The notes: generated by a model from the sequence alone, not told the origin. Positions 25,483 to 35,177 are shown, numbered from the stretch's first letter. The stretch is DNA of 64,000 bases from Chloracidobacterium validum (GCF_018304825.1 NZ_CP072648.1:975501-1039500), one strand, 5' to 3'. Numbers and translations are program-made.

Positions 25483-27420
25483 TTAGTCGTCCTTGAGTGG
25501 AGTGAAAGTCATTTGGCGAAGCCGCCACGATAGCCGATCCTGCTTCGGCCGCAAGCCGATTTGTTCGGCGGCAACTGCCTGGTCGGCCACGAGGCGAAGT
25601 TCGATGGCCTGCCGCGGCTGAATGACCGGAACGGTCACTTCCCACCGCAGGGCCGCGCCGGGCTGAAGCGTCTGCTCATGCGTGGGCCGGCCATCCACCA
25701 GGCAGCGCAGTCGTACCGGGGCCGGCATTGCCGCCGGAAGTTCACCGGCAATGACGAAACGCCCCGGCTGATGGACGAGCAGAGTCAGTTCGGGCCCTGT
25801 CCAGTCATCGGTTCGCCACAGGCCGCCGTTGAGGGCGAAGCGGACCGGCGGGGCCGCCTCCAGCCGGTAGAGGGCGTGTTCCATGACAACCCGTTGCCCG
25901 ACGTCGCGCCCCGGTATGAGGTTCGGCATGCCAAAGTCGTATGTTCCCATCGGCGTCAGTTTCCAGCCCAGGTTGGCCAGGCGGGGCAGAAGGTTGACCG
26001 TCGCGCAATCTTCAAACAGCCGGACATGCTTGCCAAAGGCATGCGCGTAGCGCCGAAGGGCAAGGTAATCACCGGCGGTCGGCTGCCGGAGTTCGTCCGG
26101 CTTCGGGTCCTGCCCCAGCGCCAGCGCGCCGGCGCCGGGCAGCGCGCCAAGTCGCCGGCCGCCATACACGTGCTTGACTTGGTTGTTGACTTCGATGGGG
26201 ACTTCTTCCTCGGTGATGTTTTCCGGGAAAAAAAGCCGTGAATCGGGCGCGCCGGTTTGCGCATAGGTCTGGGTGAACATCCCGAAGCCCTGCCAGCAGG
26301 CGCGTTGCAGGCGGGCCGTCTGCGCGAAGCCGACCACGTTGAGCGCCAGCCACAGGCTGCCCACGCCGGCTGCCACCGTTTGCCACGGTCGGGCAAGCTT
26401 GCCAAACGCCTCCCCGGTGAGCAGGAGCGCCGCCAGCCAGCAGGCATTCACCGGCATCAGAAAGTAGCCACAGGGCCATTTCCAGACAATCAGCAGCCCG
26501 AGCGCCGCGCCACCGGAAAGCCACGCCGTTGCGCCGAGCAGCCAGATTGGGTCACGCCGCCGCGCTTTCTCCCATTCCAGCGCCAGCCCGATCAGCGTGG
26601 CCGCGCCCAGCAAAGCCAGCTCAGGGTATTTCGTCGCGTAGGTGTAGCCGTTGAACGCCATGCCACGCAGTGACAAATCGGCAAGTGTCAGCCGGTAGGT
26701 CGTCGGTTGAATGAGGTACTTGGACGGCAGCCAGTACGCGCCGAGGAAGAGCAGCCCGGCCGCCAAGTGCCAGCTCAGGAGTCCGCGCACTTTCCAGCTT
26801 TGCGCGACATATCCGGCAATGCCGATGAGCGACAGCGTGCCCAGCGCCACCAGGCCGCTTTCCTTGCACAGGATCGCCCCTCCCGCGCACAGACTCGCCC
26901 AGCCCATCCACCAGGGCAGCCGGTGTGGTTGGGTAAGCGCAAACAACCCGGCCGTGATCGCGCCCAAAAGGCCGAGCGCCACCATCCAATCCGCTTTGCC
27001 AAGGGTATAGGCGTTTTCGGCCAGTGGCGACTGGATGAATAGCACGGCCGGCAAGCTCCAGCCCAGCCAGGCGGGGGCGTTCATCCGGCGTGCCAGAAGT
27101 AGGAGATACCCGCCACCAAATCCCAGCAGCGCGAGCGCCTGGACGATGTGGTGGGCCGCGCGTGACATGCCGAGTCCGTTGGCCATGGCGGCGTAATACA
27201 GCCAAAAAACCGGGCGGTAACGTTCCCCGTCGTTGCGGCTGAGCGCCACGTCCACGAAGCCATGACTCGTGGCCATGTCCCACAGCCGCCAGTCGTCCAG
27301 GGCGGCCCAGGGCCGTGGGAGCGCCGACGGCAAGATGGCAATTGCCCACACGAAAAGCACAAGGAGCAGGGCCGGCGGCCAGGGCGTGGGTTTCACATCT
27401 GCTGTTGAACGTGAAGACAT
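25483..27420 (-). CDS. Polytopic membrane protein, GT-C/GT39-like
   Basis: A 645-residue inner-membrane protein with about ten hydrophobic segments (residues ~15-400) and a C-terminal soluble beta-rich domain of ~230 residues. An early loop carries DDWRLWD, acidic residues in the place where GT-C enzymes bind polyprenyl-phospho-sugars. The C-terminal domain looks like a carbohydrate-binding or Ig-like module (VRLRCLVDGRPTHEQTLQPG). A role as a periplasmic sugar transferase is likely but unproven. It sits between a GT2 gene (8 nt upstream) and the GT75-like gene (3 nt downstream). Confidence 0.62.
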   Translation of the reverse strand: MSSRSTADVKPTPWPPALLLVLFVWAIAILPSALPRPWAALDDWRLWDMATSHGFVDVALSRNDGERYRPVFWLYYAAMANGLGMSRAAHHIVQALALLGFGGGYLLLLARRMNAPAWLGWSLPAVLFIQSPLAENAYTLGKADWMVALGLLGAITAGLFALTQPHRLPWWMGWASLCAGGAILCKESGLVALGTLSLIGIAGYVAQSWKVRGLLSWHLAAGLLFLGAYWLPSKYLIQPTTYRLTLADLSLRGMAFNGYTYATKYPELALLGAATLIGLALEWEKARRRDPIWLLGATAWLSGGAALGLLIVWKWPCGYFLMPVNACWLAALLLTGEAFGKLARPWQTVAAGVGSLWLALNVVGFAQTARLQRACWQGFGMFTQTYAQTGAPDSRLFFPENITEEEVPIEVNNQVKHVYGGRRLGALPGAGALALGQDPKPDELRQPTAGDYLALRRYAHAFGKHVRLFEDCATVNLLPRLANLGWKLTPMGTYDFGMPNLIPGRDVGQRVVMEHALYRLEAAPPVRFALNGGLWRTDDWTGPELTLLVHQPGRFVIAGELPAAMPAPVRLRCLVDGRPTHEQTLQPGAALRWEVTVPVIQPRQAIELRLVADQAVAAEQIGLRPKQDRLSWRLRQMTFTPLKDD

Positions 27421-27428
27421 CGTCGTAC

Positions 27429-28406
27429 CTATGCCGGCCAGAGCCTTCGGTAGCGCAGGAAGCGGGACAGCCCAAGCCAGCGCCGAAAGCGCATGGCCCA
27501 GGCCGGCTCATCGGCAATGGCAAAGTAGCGCGCAAGCCACTGTTCGGCGCGGGCCAGCGCCGCCTGCGCCGTGCTGGAATCGTTGATGCGGCCGGCGGCT
27601 TCATACACGCTTGAATAAGCGCGCATCAAGGCCGCCGCTTGACCGGGCGTTGGCTGGCGACCGCGTTCGGTCAGCCACCGCAGGTTGTACTCTGCCGCTA
27701 AATCAAACTCGCGCAAGCGTTTGGCGGGGTCGTCAAGCTGGTTGCGGGCCGTTGGTGTCTGCATGCGGTAAAAGGCTCCGGTCGCCGAACTAAAAGCCGT
27801 CGAGCACGTCATGACCAGCCGAAACCAAAAAACGGCATCCTCGTTGGAGAAGCGGTCGAGTTCTTCCGGCCAGAGGTACTCTTCGGTCAGCGCCTCCCGG
27901 CGGACGAGCGCCGCATGGACGGCCCAGGGAGGGAAGGCAAAGGCGGCATCCTGGAGCGCCAGTGGCCCCTGTCCGTAGCCGGCCGGCCGCTGGACAACCA
28001 CCTGTCCGGGCCGGTCGTCGCGTACCTCACGCCATCCGCCCGCGATGAGCGCCGCTTCTGGGTGCCGCGTGGCAACGGCAAGCTGGCGCTCGATGTGGTC
28101 TGGGGCCAGCCAGTCATCGGCATCGAGAAACTGAATCCAGTCGCCCCGCGCCATTCGGATGCCGTAGTTCCGCGCCGCGCCTGGTCCCTGGCGAGGCGAC
28201 GTGACCACCTGCACGCGGGCGTCGTCGAAGCCGCGGGCCAGCTCGGCGCTGCCATCGGTCGAGCCGTTGTCCACCACCAGCAGTTCCCAGTCGGTGCAGG
28301 TCTGCGCCAACACGCTGCGGAGCGTGTCACCCACATAGGCGGCCTTGTTGTAGAGCGGGACGACAATCGAAATCAAAGCCAACGTATCGCACTCAATAGC
28401 TGACAA
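27429..28406 (-). CDS. Glycosyltransferase family 2
   Basis: A GT-A transferase of up to 325 residues. VVPLYNKAAYVGDTLRSVL, the nucleotide site LLVVDNGSTDGS and the metal motif FLDADDWL are all present, followed by a helical C-terminal half. The first open codon is a TTG at 28406 with no visible Shine-Dalgarno; TTG codons at 28382 and 28376 are also possible, so the start is uncertain by up to 10 residues. A perfect 9-bp inverted repeat lies immediately upstream (28414-28439), between this gene and the preceding GT4 gene. Confidence 0.83.
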   Translation of the reverse strand: MSAIECDTLALISIVVPLYNKAAYVGDTLRSVLAQTCTDWELLVVDNGSTDGSAELARGFDDARVQVVTSPRQGPGAARNYGIRMARGDWIQFLDADDWLAPDHIERQLAVATRHPEAALIAGGWREVRDDRPGQVVVQRPAGYGQGPLALQDAAFAFPPWAVHAALVRREALTEEYLWPEELDRFSNEDAVFWFRLVMTCSTAFSSATGAFYRMQTPTARNQLDDPAKRLREFDLAAEYNLRWLTERGRQPTPGQAAALMRAYSSVYEAAGRINDSSTAQAALARAEQWLARYFAIADEPAWAMRFRRWLGLSRFLRYRRLWPA

Positions 28407-28413
28407 ATCGTAT

Positions 28414-28439
28414 CACCGGCCGAACCCGTCCGGCCGGTG
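28414..28439 (-). terminator. Perfect 9-bp hairpin between two glycosyltransferase genes
   Basis: CACCGGCCG and CGGCCGGTG flank an 8-nt loop in the 44-nt gap between the GT4 stop (28451) and the next GT2 start. It is GC-rich and lacks a clear U-tract, so it may attenuate transcription within the operon or protect mRNA ends, and may not terminate fully. Confidence 0.4.
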
Positions 28440-28450
28440 TGTCTGCCAAG

Positions 28451-29647
28451 TCAGGTTGTGGAAAGAGCCGTTTGGTAAACCTCTATGTATCGCTCGATGA
28501 CCTGTTCCCAAACGAACCTGGAAGAAATCTGAAAGCCGCGCTCTCCAAGCTTGGAGCGAAGCGACTGGTTTTGAGCGAGCCGGCAAAGCGCTTCGGCTAC
28601 GTTTTCTGCGGTCTTGGCTTGGTCTCCAGTGTGATCAACCAGGATACCACCTGGATCATCTCCGTTGATTTCCTCCAGGACCGGAAGCTTTCTCGCTATG
28701 ATTGGCTTTTTGTACCGCCAGGCTTCCATGTACACGATGCCAAAAGACTCTCCTTCGGATGGTACGCACAGGACATCGCAGGCCGCCAGGGCATCGTGCT
28801 TGTCGTCTTCTCCGACGTGGCCGACTTCGATGATCCGACTCGCATGAGGCAGCGGCACGTGGACTTGCGGCATGTCAGCCGGCCCGATGACAACCAGTGT
28901 CGCATCCGGGTGGTGCTTGAGGAAGTTCAGGAAAGCTTCGACGGCAACTGGATAGCCCTTGTCCTTCGACCGCCTGCCAAGAAAAAGCACCATGAAGCCC
29001 TGGACATCGTGCTTTTTTCTAAATCGTGAGCCGTTGCCGTCGGTACGGTCCTCAAAGCCGTGGATGACGTGGATTTTTGGGGATGGAATCCCACGGCTGA
29101 TGAGAAAGTCCTTTTCAAAATTGGTGTGCGCGATCAGGGCATCCGCCTGGTGATACAACCTCAAGTCAACGGCCTGGTCGCCCCACTGTCCTGGATGAAC
29201 GCACGGTTCGACGATGAAAGGTTTTCTCAGCGTCGTTGCGCTTTTTAGGCCTGCGAAACCGAGCAGCTCCAAACCTTGACCCAGGAAGTGAACGACATCG
29301 GAGGCTTTGATTTTTTCGGTTATTTTTTCTCTGTAAAGGAACTCGAAAAGTCGAATGGGGATGGTCGCGGTTCGTTCCCTGAAAAGCAATTTGTAGGAAC
29401 TTTTCAGAAGCCAGCCGGACAGTTGACCGTGGCCGACGACGTGGGTTTGGATGCGCGCGCTTTCGATGGTTTGCTCTCGTTCTGAGCTGACCAGGTGGTT
29501 TTCCAGTGGATGGCGCTGTTGGGTAAAGCGGGTGATGACTTCAAACTCATGGTGTCTTTTTTTGAGTTCGTGGCCAAGCTGGGCTGCCAGCACTTGCAAC
29601 CCGCCGGTGAGTGGAAAGAACTCGCGTGTGACCAAGGTGATCTTCAT
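28451..29647 (-). CDS. Glycosyltransferase family 4, lower GC than neighbours
   Basis: A 398-residue GT-B retaining transferase. The N-terminal acceptor lobe starts MKITLVTREFFPLTGGLQVLA. The C-terminal donor lobe has VLFLGRRSKDKGYPVA, VIGPADMPQV and the E-x7-E element in VPSEGESFGIVYMEAWRYKKPII. By eye its GC is close to 50%, below the ~62-65% of the genes around it, so it may be a more recent acquisition. ATG 29647 overlaps the upstream gene's stop by 4 nt (ATGA). A hairpin follows its stop. Confidence 0.86.
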   Translation of the reverse strand: MKITLVTREFFPLTGGLQVLAAQLGHELKKRHHEFEVITRFTQQRHPLENHLVSSEREQTIESARIQTHVVGHGQLSGWLLKSSYKLLFRERTATIPIRLFEFLYREKITEKIKASDVVHFLGQGLELLGFAGLKSATTLRKPFIVEPCVHPGQWGDQAVDLRLYHQADALIAHTNFEKDFLISRGIPSPKIHVIHGFEDRTDGNGSRFRKKHDVQGFMVLFLGRRSKDKGYPVAVEAFLNFLKHHPDATLVVIGPADMPQVHVPLPHASRIIEVGHVGEDDKHDALAACDVLCVPSEGESFGIVYMEAWRYKKPIIARKLPVLEEINGDDPGGILVDHTGDQAKTAENVAEALCRLAQNQSLRSKLGERGFQISSRFVWEQVIERYIEVYQTALSTT

Positions 29648-30906
29648 GTCAACTCCGCAACTTCGGATGCCGATGGTTGGTCGGCGCATGGCGCGGTTTG
29701 TCCGGCATAGGCCGCCAGGTACTTGCCGGCCTGGGGTTGCAGTCCAAATTCCCGCTCAACGAAGTGGCGCGCACGGGTTCCCAAAAGCCTTCGTTCGTCA
29801 TCACGTTCGATGAGGCGAAGGATGGCATCGGCAAGCTTGGCCGTATGTTCCGGTTCGACGGTGATACCGGTCTCTCCATCGCGCACAAGGTCTGGCATGC
29901 CACCAACCCGGAAGCTCAGGCAGGGAACACCGCAGGCCATGGCTTCCTGAAGGACAAGCCCAAAGGCCTCTTCGCGCGCCGGGCTGACGAAGACATCTGC
30001 CGCCGAGTAGAGGCGCGCCTTGAGATGGTCGTTGAACACGCGCCCGGTGAGTACCATCTGGCAGCCCAGACCGGTGCAGTCGTCCGGTCGGGTATCCCCC
30101 AGCACCAGCAGCGTCAGGCGCTGCCGATGGTGGATGGGCAACTGCCGGAGCGCCGCTACCAGCAGGTCACTGCCTTTGCGTGGATCGTTGACGTTCATCG
30201 CGGCAAACATCAAAACGAAGCGGTCATCTGGAATCCCAAGTAGTTGCCGACAGGCCAACCGGTCATGCGGACGATACACCGCCGTGTCGAGGCCGGCCGG
30301 AATCCGATATACCGGCAGGTCGCCCAGAAAACTGGCCTTGGCAATGGCTTCCATCCACTGACTGAGCACGAAGACGCCGCTGAGGGTCTGGGCGAAGACG
30401 CGCCGTTTGAGCCGCCATTCCAGGGCCGAGGTGTCAAACCGCATGGCCGGGTACGCCAGGGGATAGGGACACCGCCCGCAACCGGTCTTCCACCGCTGGC
30501 AGTCGGCGCTGTAGCTACAGTGTCCGGTGACGGCCCACATGTCGTGCAGGGTCAGAAATGCCCGCTTGCCGCGGAGCAGTTTCGGCAGCGCCAGATAGTT
30601 GAAATAGCCATGGTGCAGGTTGTGCAGGTGAATGATTTCGGTTTCCTGAAACACCGGCTCCCGCGCCAAGTCAAAGGTGCTGGTGATGAGCACATCGGGA
30701 AACCGCAGCCAGCGTCCAAGCCGCGCCAGGTGGTAGTCACGTCGCCGCCAGCGTGGTAGCGGGTGAACGTCCACCGCGTCGCCGCTGATGCGGGCCGCCA
30801 GGATGCGTGAGTTGACGCCGAGCTGACGCAGTCCGCTATGCAGCCGCCACATGGCCGTAGCCGCTCCGCCGATCTGGTCAAACTCGTTGATGTGCAGCAC
30901 GTTCAT
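29644..30906 (-). CDS. Glycosyltransferase family 4
   Basis: A 420-residue GT-B enzyme. It begins MNVLHINEFDQIGGAATAMWRL, with the Gly-rich loop of the acceptor lobe. A LHDMWAVTGHCSYSADCQRW segment with several Cys, then CGRCPYPLAYPA, is typical of a GT4 subgroup with a Cys-rich insertion. The donor lobe carries VSPAREEAFGLVLQEAMACGVPCL (E-x7-E). ATG 30906 overlaps the stop of the GT2 gene upstream by 4 nt, so I choose it over the longer frame to 30987, which reads that gene in another frame. Confidence 0.87.
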   Translation of the reverse strand: MNVLHINEFDQIGGAATAMWRLHSGLRQLGVNSRILAARISGDAVDVHPLPRWRRRDYHLARLGRWLRFPDVLITSTFDLAREPVFQETEIIHLHNLHHGYFNYLALPKLLRGKRAFLTLHDMWAVTGHCSYSADCQRWKTGCGRCPYPLAYPAMRFDTSALEWRLKRRVFAQTLSGVFVLSQWMEAIAKASFLGDLPVYRIPAGLDTAVYRPHDRLACRQLLGIPDDRFVLMFAAMNVNDPRKGSDLLVAALRQLPIHHRQRLTLLVLGDTRPDDCTGLGCQMVLTGRVFNDHLKARLYSAADVFVSPAREEAFGLVLQEAMACGVPCLSFRVGGMPDLVRDGETGITVEPEHTAKLADAILRLIERDDERRLLGTRARHFVEREFGLQPQAGKYLAAYAGQTAPCADQPSASEVAELT

Positions 30907-31922
30907 GCCGGGCGTCGCTTCCATAATCGGGTCTTGAGCGGACGCAGCGTCCGCCGCAGACAGGCCGCGCCCAGGGGCCAGGACCACAGCGCCGGTCGCC
31001 GCAGCATTTCACGCCACCTGCGCCCGTGGTCGGGTTCGTGGTCGGCAAGGATATGCGCCCAGGTCTCAACCAGCAGGCGGTCGAGTTCAACTGGGTCGTA
31101 GCGGTGAACCCGCTGGTTGGCCCGCCGGATGCGCTCAAACAAATCGCCGATGAGGGCGGTCGGCGGATTGCCGGTGGCTTCGTTGACGAAGACATAGGTC
31201 AATGTTTCGACGTCGGTTTCCTGAAGCTCGCCCAGTAGCGCCGCCAACTGTTGGCGCAGCACCAGCCGCGTGCCGGCGAGTTGGGCGGCCCGCCGGGTCG
31301 TCGTCGTTTGGCCGGCATGCAACCGGTACTTCAGCAGCACAGCCGGCACGTTGGCGACGGCGGCCCGGTTGGCGACGGCTACCCAGTAGGCGTAATCAAA
31401 GGCTAACCCAAAGGCGTCGAAGTCGAAACCGCCCGGAAGCCAGGCGTCCCGGCGCATGACGACGGTAGGCGTGGAAAAGGGACACGCCATGAGCAGCCGG
31501 ACGGCCAAAGCCGCCGGTTCGGTCGGAAAGCAGCGTCGTTCCTGGCGCGCGCCAAAGGTTTCCACCCACGCCCCGCAGAGCGCCACTTCGGGATGGCGTT
31601 CCAAAAACGTCACTTGCCGCTCCAGCCGCTCCGGGAGACTGATGTCGTCGCTGTCCATGATGGCCAGGTACGCGCCACGCGCCAGGGCAAAACCACGGTT
31701 GAGCGACCCAGCATGCCCAAGGTTGGTCGCGTTGCGGACGTAGCGCAGGCGGGCATCGGCAAATCCCTGGATGACGCTTGGCGTGGCGTCGGTCGAGGCA
31801 TCATCCACGACGATGAGTTCAAGGTCGGTAAGGGTCTGGCGCAGGATGCTCTCGATGGCTTCCGCCACGTAGGCTGCCTGGTTGTAAACGCATAGCACTA
31901 CCGAAACACACGGAGAAGTCAT
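30903..31922 (-). CDS. Glycosyltransferase family 2
   Basis: A 339-residue GT-A transferase. It has SVVLCVYNQAAYVAEAIESIL, LIVVDDASTDATPSV and the metal site LAIMDSDDISLPERLE, followed by a family-typical LCGAWVETFG block and a basic helical tail. It overlaps both neighbours by 4 nt (ATGA), a tight arrangement repeated across this operon. Nothing indicates its donor. Confidence 0.88.
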   Translation of the reverse strand: MTSPCVSVVLCVYNQAAYVAEAIESILRQTLTDLELIVVDDASTDATPSVIQGFADARLRYVRNATNLGHAGSLNRGFALARGAYLAIMDSDDISLPERLERQVTFLERHPEVALCGAWVETFGARQERRCFPTEPAALAVRLLMACPFSTPTVVMRRDAWLPGGFDFDAFGLAFDYAYWVAVANRAAVANVPAVLLKYRLHAGQTTTTRRAAQLAGTRLVLRQQLAALLGELQETDVETLTYVFVNEATGNPPTALIGDLFERIRRANQRVHRYDPVELDRLLVETWAHILADHEPDHGRRWREMLRRPALWSWPLGAACLRRTLRPLKTRLWKRRPA

Positions 31923-33061
31923 GCGAAAATTTCCCTGAGCTTATCGGCGAACACTTGCGCCGGATCGGAGGGCAGACGGTGGCGAATCATCTCCGCGGCG
32001 CGCTCGCCCATGGCGCGCCACGTGGCACGCCGGTCGTAGGCTCGTTCCAGGGCTTCATCGAGCGAGACTACATCCGGCGCGCGCGCGATAAAGCCGGTGA
32101 CCCCATCTTCCAGCAGTTCGGCGTTGCCGGGTACGTCGGTCACGATGGCCGGCCGGCCGCAGAGCATGGCTTCGATCAGGGCCAGTGGCATCCCTTCGTG
32201 GCGTGAAGGGAGCACCAGCGCGTGATGCTCCCGCCAGAACGTCGCCATATCCGACACGAAGCCGGCGAAGTGAACCGATGCCAGCCCTAGCTGCTCGGCA
32301 TATCGCCGCAGTCCGCCTTCCCAGGGGCCTGTTCCGGCCAGCGTGACGCGCACCTCCCGCGCCCGCCACTTCGGCAGCGCCAGGGTTTCCAGCAGGATGT
32401 CCTGCCCCTTGGCCGAGGGCTCCATTCGCGCCACGCAGCCCAGTCGCAGCGGGCAATCCGTGTCCGGCCAGGGTGGGCGGGCCTCGGCATCCACGTTGAA
32501 CGGGTTGAAAATGACCTCGGCATTGCCGAGGGGTTGTCCGATTTGTTTTTCGAGGAGCTGCCGGTTGCCTTCCGACACGAAATACGCCCGCGCTGCCTGG
32601 GTGAACATTCGTGTGACCGGCGCCACCAGCGCATCCGAGGGCATCCAGAGCAGGCTGTTGGCCTGGGTGAGGATGGCGTACGGACGTGCCAGGCGGTGGC
32701 ACTCTTCGGCAAAGAACAGCGACCACTCATCGAAGTTGGCCCCCTGGGAGATGACGACGGCTGCCGGACGGACCCGCTCCAGCCAGCGGCGGCTCGCCAG
32801 GTGGACCGGCGGCACATAACCGCCTCCACCCAACCGATGGAGCAGGCTCTGGAGTTTTTTGTATCGGTCGAGCCGCCGAAACGCGACCTGGATACCCACT
32901 GCCGCCAGCGCTTCGATGGCCGGGGCCGGTGTTGGCCAATACTTCACATTGGCGTGAACTTCCCATCCGGCTTCGAGCAAGTGGCGCGCGGCGCGGCTCC
33001 ACAGTTCTTCGCTGCCGCCCCACGGGCTGCCTTCCATCGTCGAGATGAACGCGATGTTCAT
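31919..33061 (-). CDS. Glycosyltransferase family 4
   Basis: A 380-residue GT-B transferase. It begins MNIAFISTMEGSPWGGSEELWSR, with a glycine-rich acceptor-lobe loop. The donor lobe contains LGCVARMEPSAKGQDILLE and VLPSRHEGMPLALIEAMLCGRPAIV (E-x7-E). ATG 33061 overlaps the methyltransferase stop by 4 nt and fits the family N-terminus; the longer open frame to 33154 reads the upstream gene. It is part of the compact minus-strand glycan operon. Confidence 0.88.
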   Translation of the reverse strand: MNIAFISTMEGSPWGGSEELWSRAARHLLEAGWEVHANVKYWPTPAPAIEALAAVGIQVAFRRLDRYKKLQSLLHRLGGGGYVPPVHLASRRWLERVRPAAVVISQGANFDEWSLFFAEECHRLARPYAILTQANSLLWMPSDALVAPVTRMFTQAARAYFVSEGNRQLLEKQIGQPLGNAEVIFNPFNVDAEARPPWPDTDCPLRLGCVARMEPSAKGQDILLETLALPKWRAREVRVTLAGTGPWEGGLRRYAEQLGLASVHFAGFVSDMATFWREHHALVLPSRHEGMPLALIEAMLCGRPAIVTDVPGNAELLEDGVTGFIARAPDVVSLDEALERAYDRRATWRAMGERAAEMIRHRLPSDPAQVFADKLREIFA

Positions 33062-33807
33062 GTTTTTTCGAGGACGACCACGTTGGCTTGATAAAACGTA
33101 AACGGGCTGTGCCAGCTCACCCGTGATTGCAGTTGCCTTGATTTCAGTCCCCACAACAGCAGGCGGTGAACCGACCAGTAAGCGCGATTGACCAGCCGAT
33201 TGACCAGCGACCGTCCAACCGGCTGCGGATAGCTGCTGGCCAGGAGCGTTCCTAGAATGTCCCAGCCGTCCCCGGCCGCTTTCTGAAATTTGACCTCGAA
33301 GCCATACTTGGCGGCAAAGTGTTGAAAGGCGTAGGGTGTCGGGCGCCAGAAGTCGTTTGGTTCCTCATGCAAAAAATAAAAATGAGGGCAAGTTACAAGG
33401 GCGCGTGCGCCGGAGCACATCAGGCAGGCAAAGTTGGCAAACGACGTTTCCCAGTCGGCCACGTGTTCGAGGACTTCCAGGCACAGCAGAAAATCAAACG
33501 GCCCGGCCGCCAGCAAGGCCTCCGGCAGTGGACGGTCAATCTCACAGAGGAAATCCACCGTCCCTTCGGGATTCTGGGCGACATCGAGGCTGACATACCG
33601 AAAGCCATGCGCTTCCAGCCAGGGGCGAAAGGGCTGCCGGCCGCACCCAACATCCAGGGCGCGGCCGGATGGTGATTGGGGCAGGTAAGCTTCCGGCATG
33701 GCTTCAATCTCCCGGCGCAAAAGCGGAACCATGAAGGCTTCGTGAGGGGCTGCGGGCCGGTAGTCCGGGCGTTGGATGTCGTTCTTACATTCAAGCATGG
33801 CTGCCAT
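33058..33807 (-). CDS. Class I SAM-dependent methyltransferase
   Basis: A 249-residue Methyltransf_11-type enzyme. SAM-binding motif I is ALDVGCGRQPFRPWLE, with the acidic end of beta-2 in VSLDVAQNPEG and motif IV in FDFLLCLEVLEHVADWE. In polysaccharide loci such enzymes often O-methylate a sugar, sometimes to cap the chain. The start is ATG 33807 or ATG 33798, three codons downstream. It is separated by 9 nt from the upstream GT4 gene and coupled by 4 nt to the downstream one. Confidence 0.85.
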   Translation of the reverse strand: MAAMLECKNDIQRPDYRPAAPHEAFMVPLLRREIEAMPEAYLPQSPSGRALDVGCGRQPFRPWLEAHGFRYVSLDVAQNPEGTVDFLCEIDRPLPEALLAAGPFDFLLCLEVLEHVADWETSFANFACLMCSGARALVTCPHFYFLHEEPNDFWRPTPYAFQHFAAKYGFEVKFQKAAGDGWDILGTLLASSYPQPVGRSLVNRLVNRAYWSVHRLLLWGLKSRQLQSRVSWHSPFTFYQANVVVLEKT

Positions 33808-33816
33808 GGTGACATA

Positions 33817-35118
33817 TCAAGGTGAGGCAGGCTGGCGGCCGGTCCACAGTCGGCGGGTCAGGGCTATCAGCTTGGCCCGCGCCACCCGGCCGTAATACAC
33901 GAGCGGCGGCGGTTCGCGCCAATGATCTTCTTCCAGATTTGGATGTGGCGGCGGCAATCCAAGGCGGCGCGACCGGCGGCGCAGCAGCGGTTGCCCCTGA
34001 TAGGTTGCTTCCCGGTTGCGGCGGTCAAGTAAGTCCAGCCACTGCCGATGGCAGGTTTCCAGGTCGTAGCCGGAAGTAGTGATCTGTCGCCGGGCCCCCT
34101 GTGCCAGCCGCGCCCAAGTCTCCGGCTGGCCGGCCAGGCGGGCAACTGCCGCCACGAAGCCGTCGCCACGGTCGGGGACGATGAGGCCGGTTTCTCCGTC
34201 CACGACGAGTTCGCCGATGCCGCTGCGCATGGGCGTGCAGATGGGCACGAGTCCGGCCGCCATGGCTTCCATCAGCGCAATCGGCAGTCCTTCATAATCC
34301 GAGAGCAGGACGAAAACGTGGTGTTCGGCCATGAGCGCCTGGATGCGGGCGTTATCCACCAGCCCTACGTAGCGCACGCGACCGTGGCTTTCCTGGGCAA
34401 TGATGCGCTCAACGGCAGCGCGACCCCGTCCGTCGCCGGCGATGGTGGCCGTAACGTTGGGAAGCTGCGCCGCCCGACACAGGGCGCGGGTGACATCCGA
34501 AATCCGTTTTTGTTCCTCTTCGAGCCGCCCGGCATAGAGCAGCCGGAGCGGACCCTGTGTCCACTGCGCGGTCGTGGCCGGGAGGGGGACACCGTAGGGG
34601 ATGCCCCAAACGGACGTTTCGGGCGCGGCCTGGGCTTGCGTGGCTACCGTGAGGTAGCGCGAAACCGTCACGATGTCGGTGGGGCGAAAGCGCGCCGGGC
34701 CGGCAACAAACCTGTCCACCAGCGCGCGATGGTAATCGTCATCAGAATGGAGCACGCCCACCGTGGGGAGACCGGCCGGGCGCGTCCAGGCGGTGGCATA
34801 GAGTCCGGCAATGACGAAGTTCGGGATGAAAACGCTTGGTTGGAGGGCTTCGAGCTGGGCCAACAGCCAGAGAAGCTTCTTCTCGATGGTTTCCCAGTGG
34901 GGAAAGGTCACGAAGCCGATGCCTTGGGCAGCAAGCGCCGCAAGCAGGGGATAATCGTCTGGAATCCGATGCGCATGGGGATTGAGGATGAACGCAAGCA
35001 CCCGGACCTCGAAGCCACGCACCGTGACAAACGCGCTCCAGCGCCGTAGCCAGCTATTGGGGCCGCCGGTGAAGCCCGGGGCATCGAAGGTGCAGATTGC
35101 AACTCTTGGTTTCTTCAT
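33817..35118 (-). CDS. Glycosyltransferase family 4
   Basis: A 433-residue GT-B transferase. It begins with KKPRVAICTFDAPGFTGGPN and has RLLYAGRLEEEQKRISDV and VLLSDYEGLPIALMEAMAAGLVPI (E-x7-E) in the donor lobe. A Pro/Arg-rich C-terminal tail of about 60 residues follows. It is the last GC-rich gene before the AT-rich island: composition changes within a few tens of bases of its start codon at 35118. Its upstream promoter, if any, would therefore lie inside the island; several AT-rich -10-like hexamers there cannot be told from chance. Confidence 0.86.
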   Translation of the reverse strand: MKKPRVAICTFDAPGFTGGPNSWLRRWSAFVTVRGFEVRVLAFILNPHAHRIPDDYPLLAALAAQGIGFVTFPHWETIEKKLLWLLAQLEALQPSVFIPNFVIAGLYATAWTRPAGLPTVGVLHSDDDYHRALVDRFVAGPARFRPTDIVTVSRYLTVATQAQAAPETSVWGIPYGVPLPATTAQWTQGPLRLLYAGRLEEEQKRISDVTRALCRAAQLPNVTATIAGDGRGRAAVERIIAQESHGRVRYVGLVDNARIQALMAEHHVFVLLSDYEGLPIALMEAMAAGLVPICTPMRSGIGELVVDGETGLIVPDRGDGFVAAVARLAGQPETWARLAQGARRQITTSGYDLETCHRQWLDLLDRRNREATYQGQPLLRRRSRRLGLPPPHPNLEEDHWREPPPLVYYGRVARAKLIALTRRLWTGRQPASP

Positions 35119-35177
35119 GGAAAACTTGATGAGTACGTATGTATCAGATTTTTTACGTTTAGTATATTTTGAAAATT

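Noticed and set aside
35119-35177. Promoter for the GT4 gene inside the island (TATACT on the minus strand near 35150)
   Set aside because: AT-rich DNA produces such hexamers by chance and no -35 match lies at the right distance.
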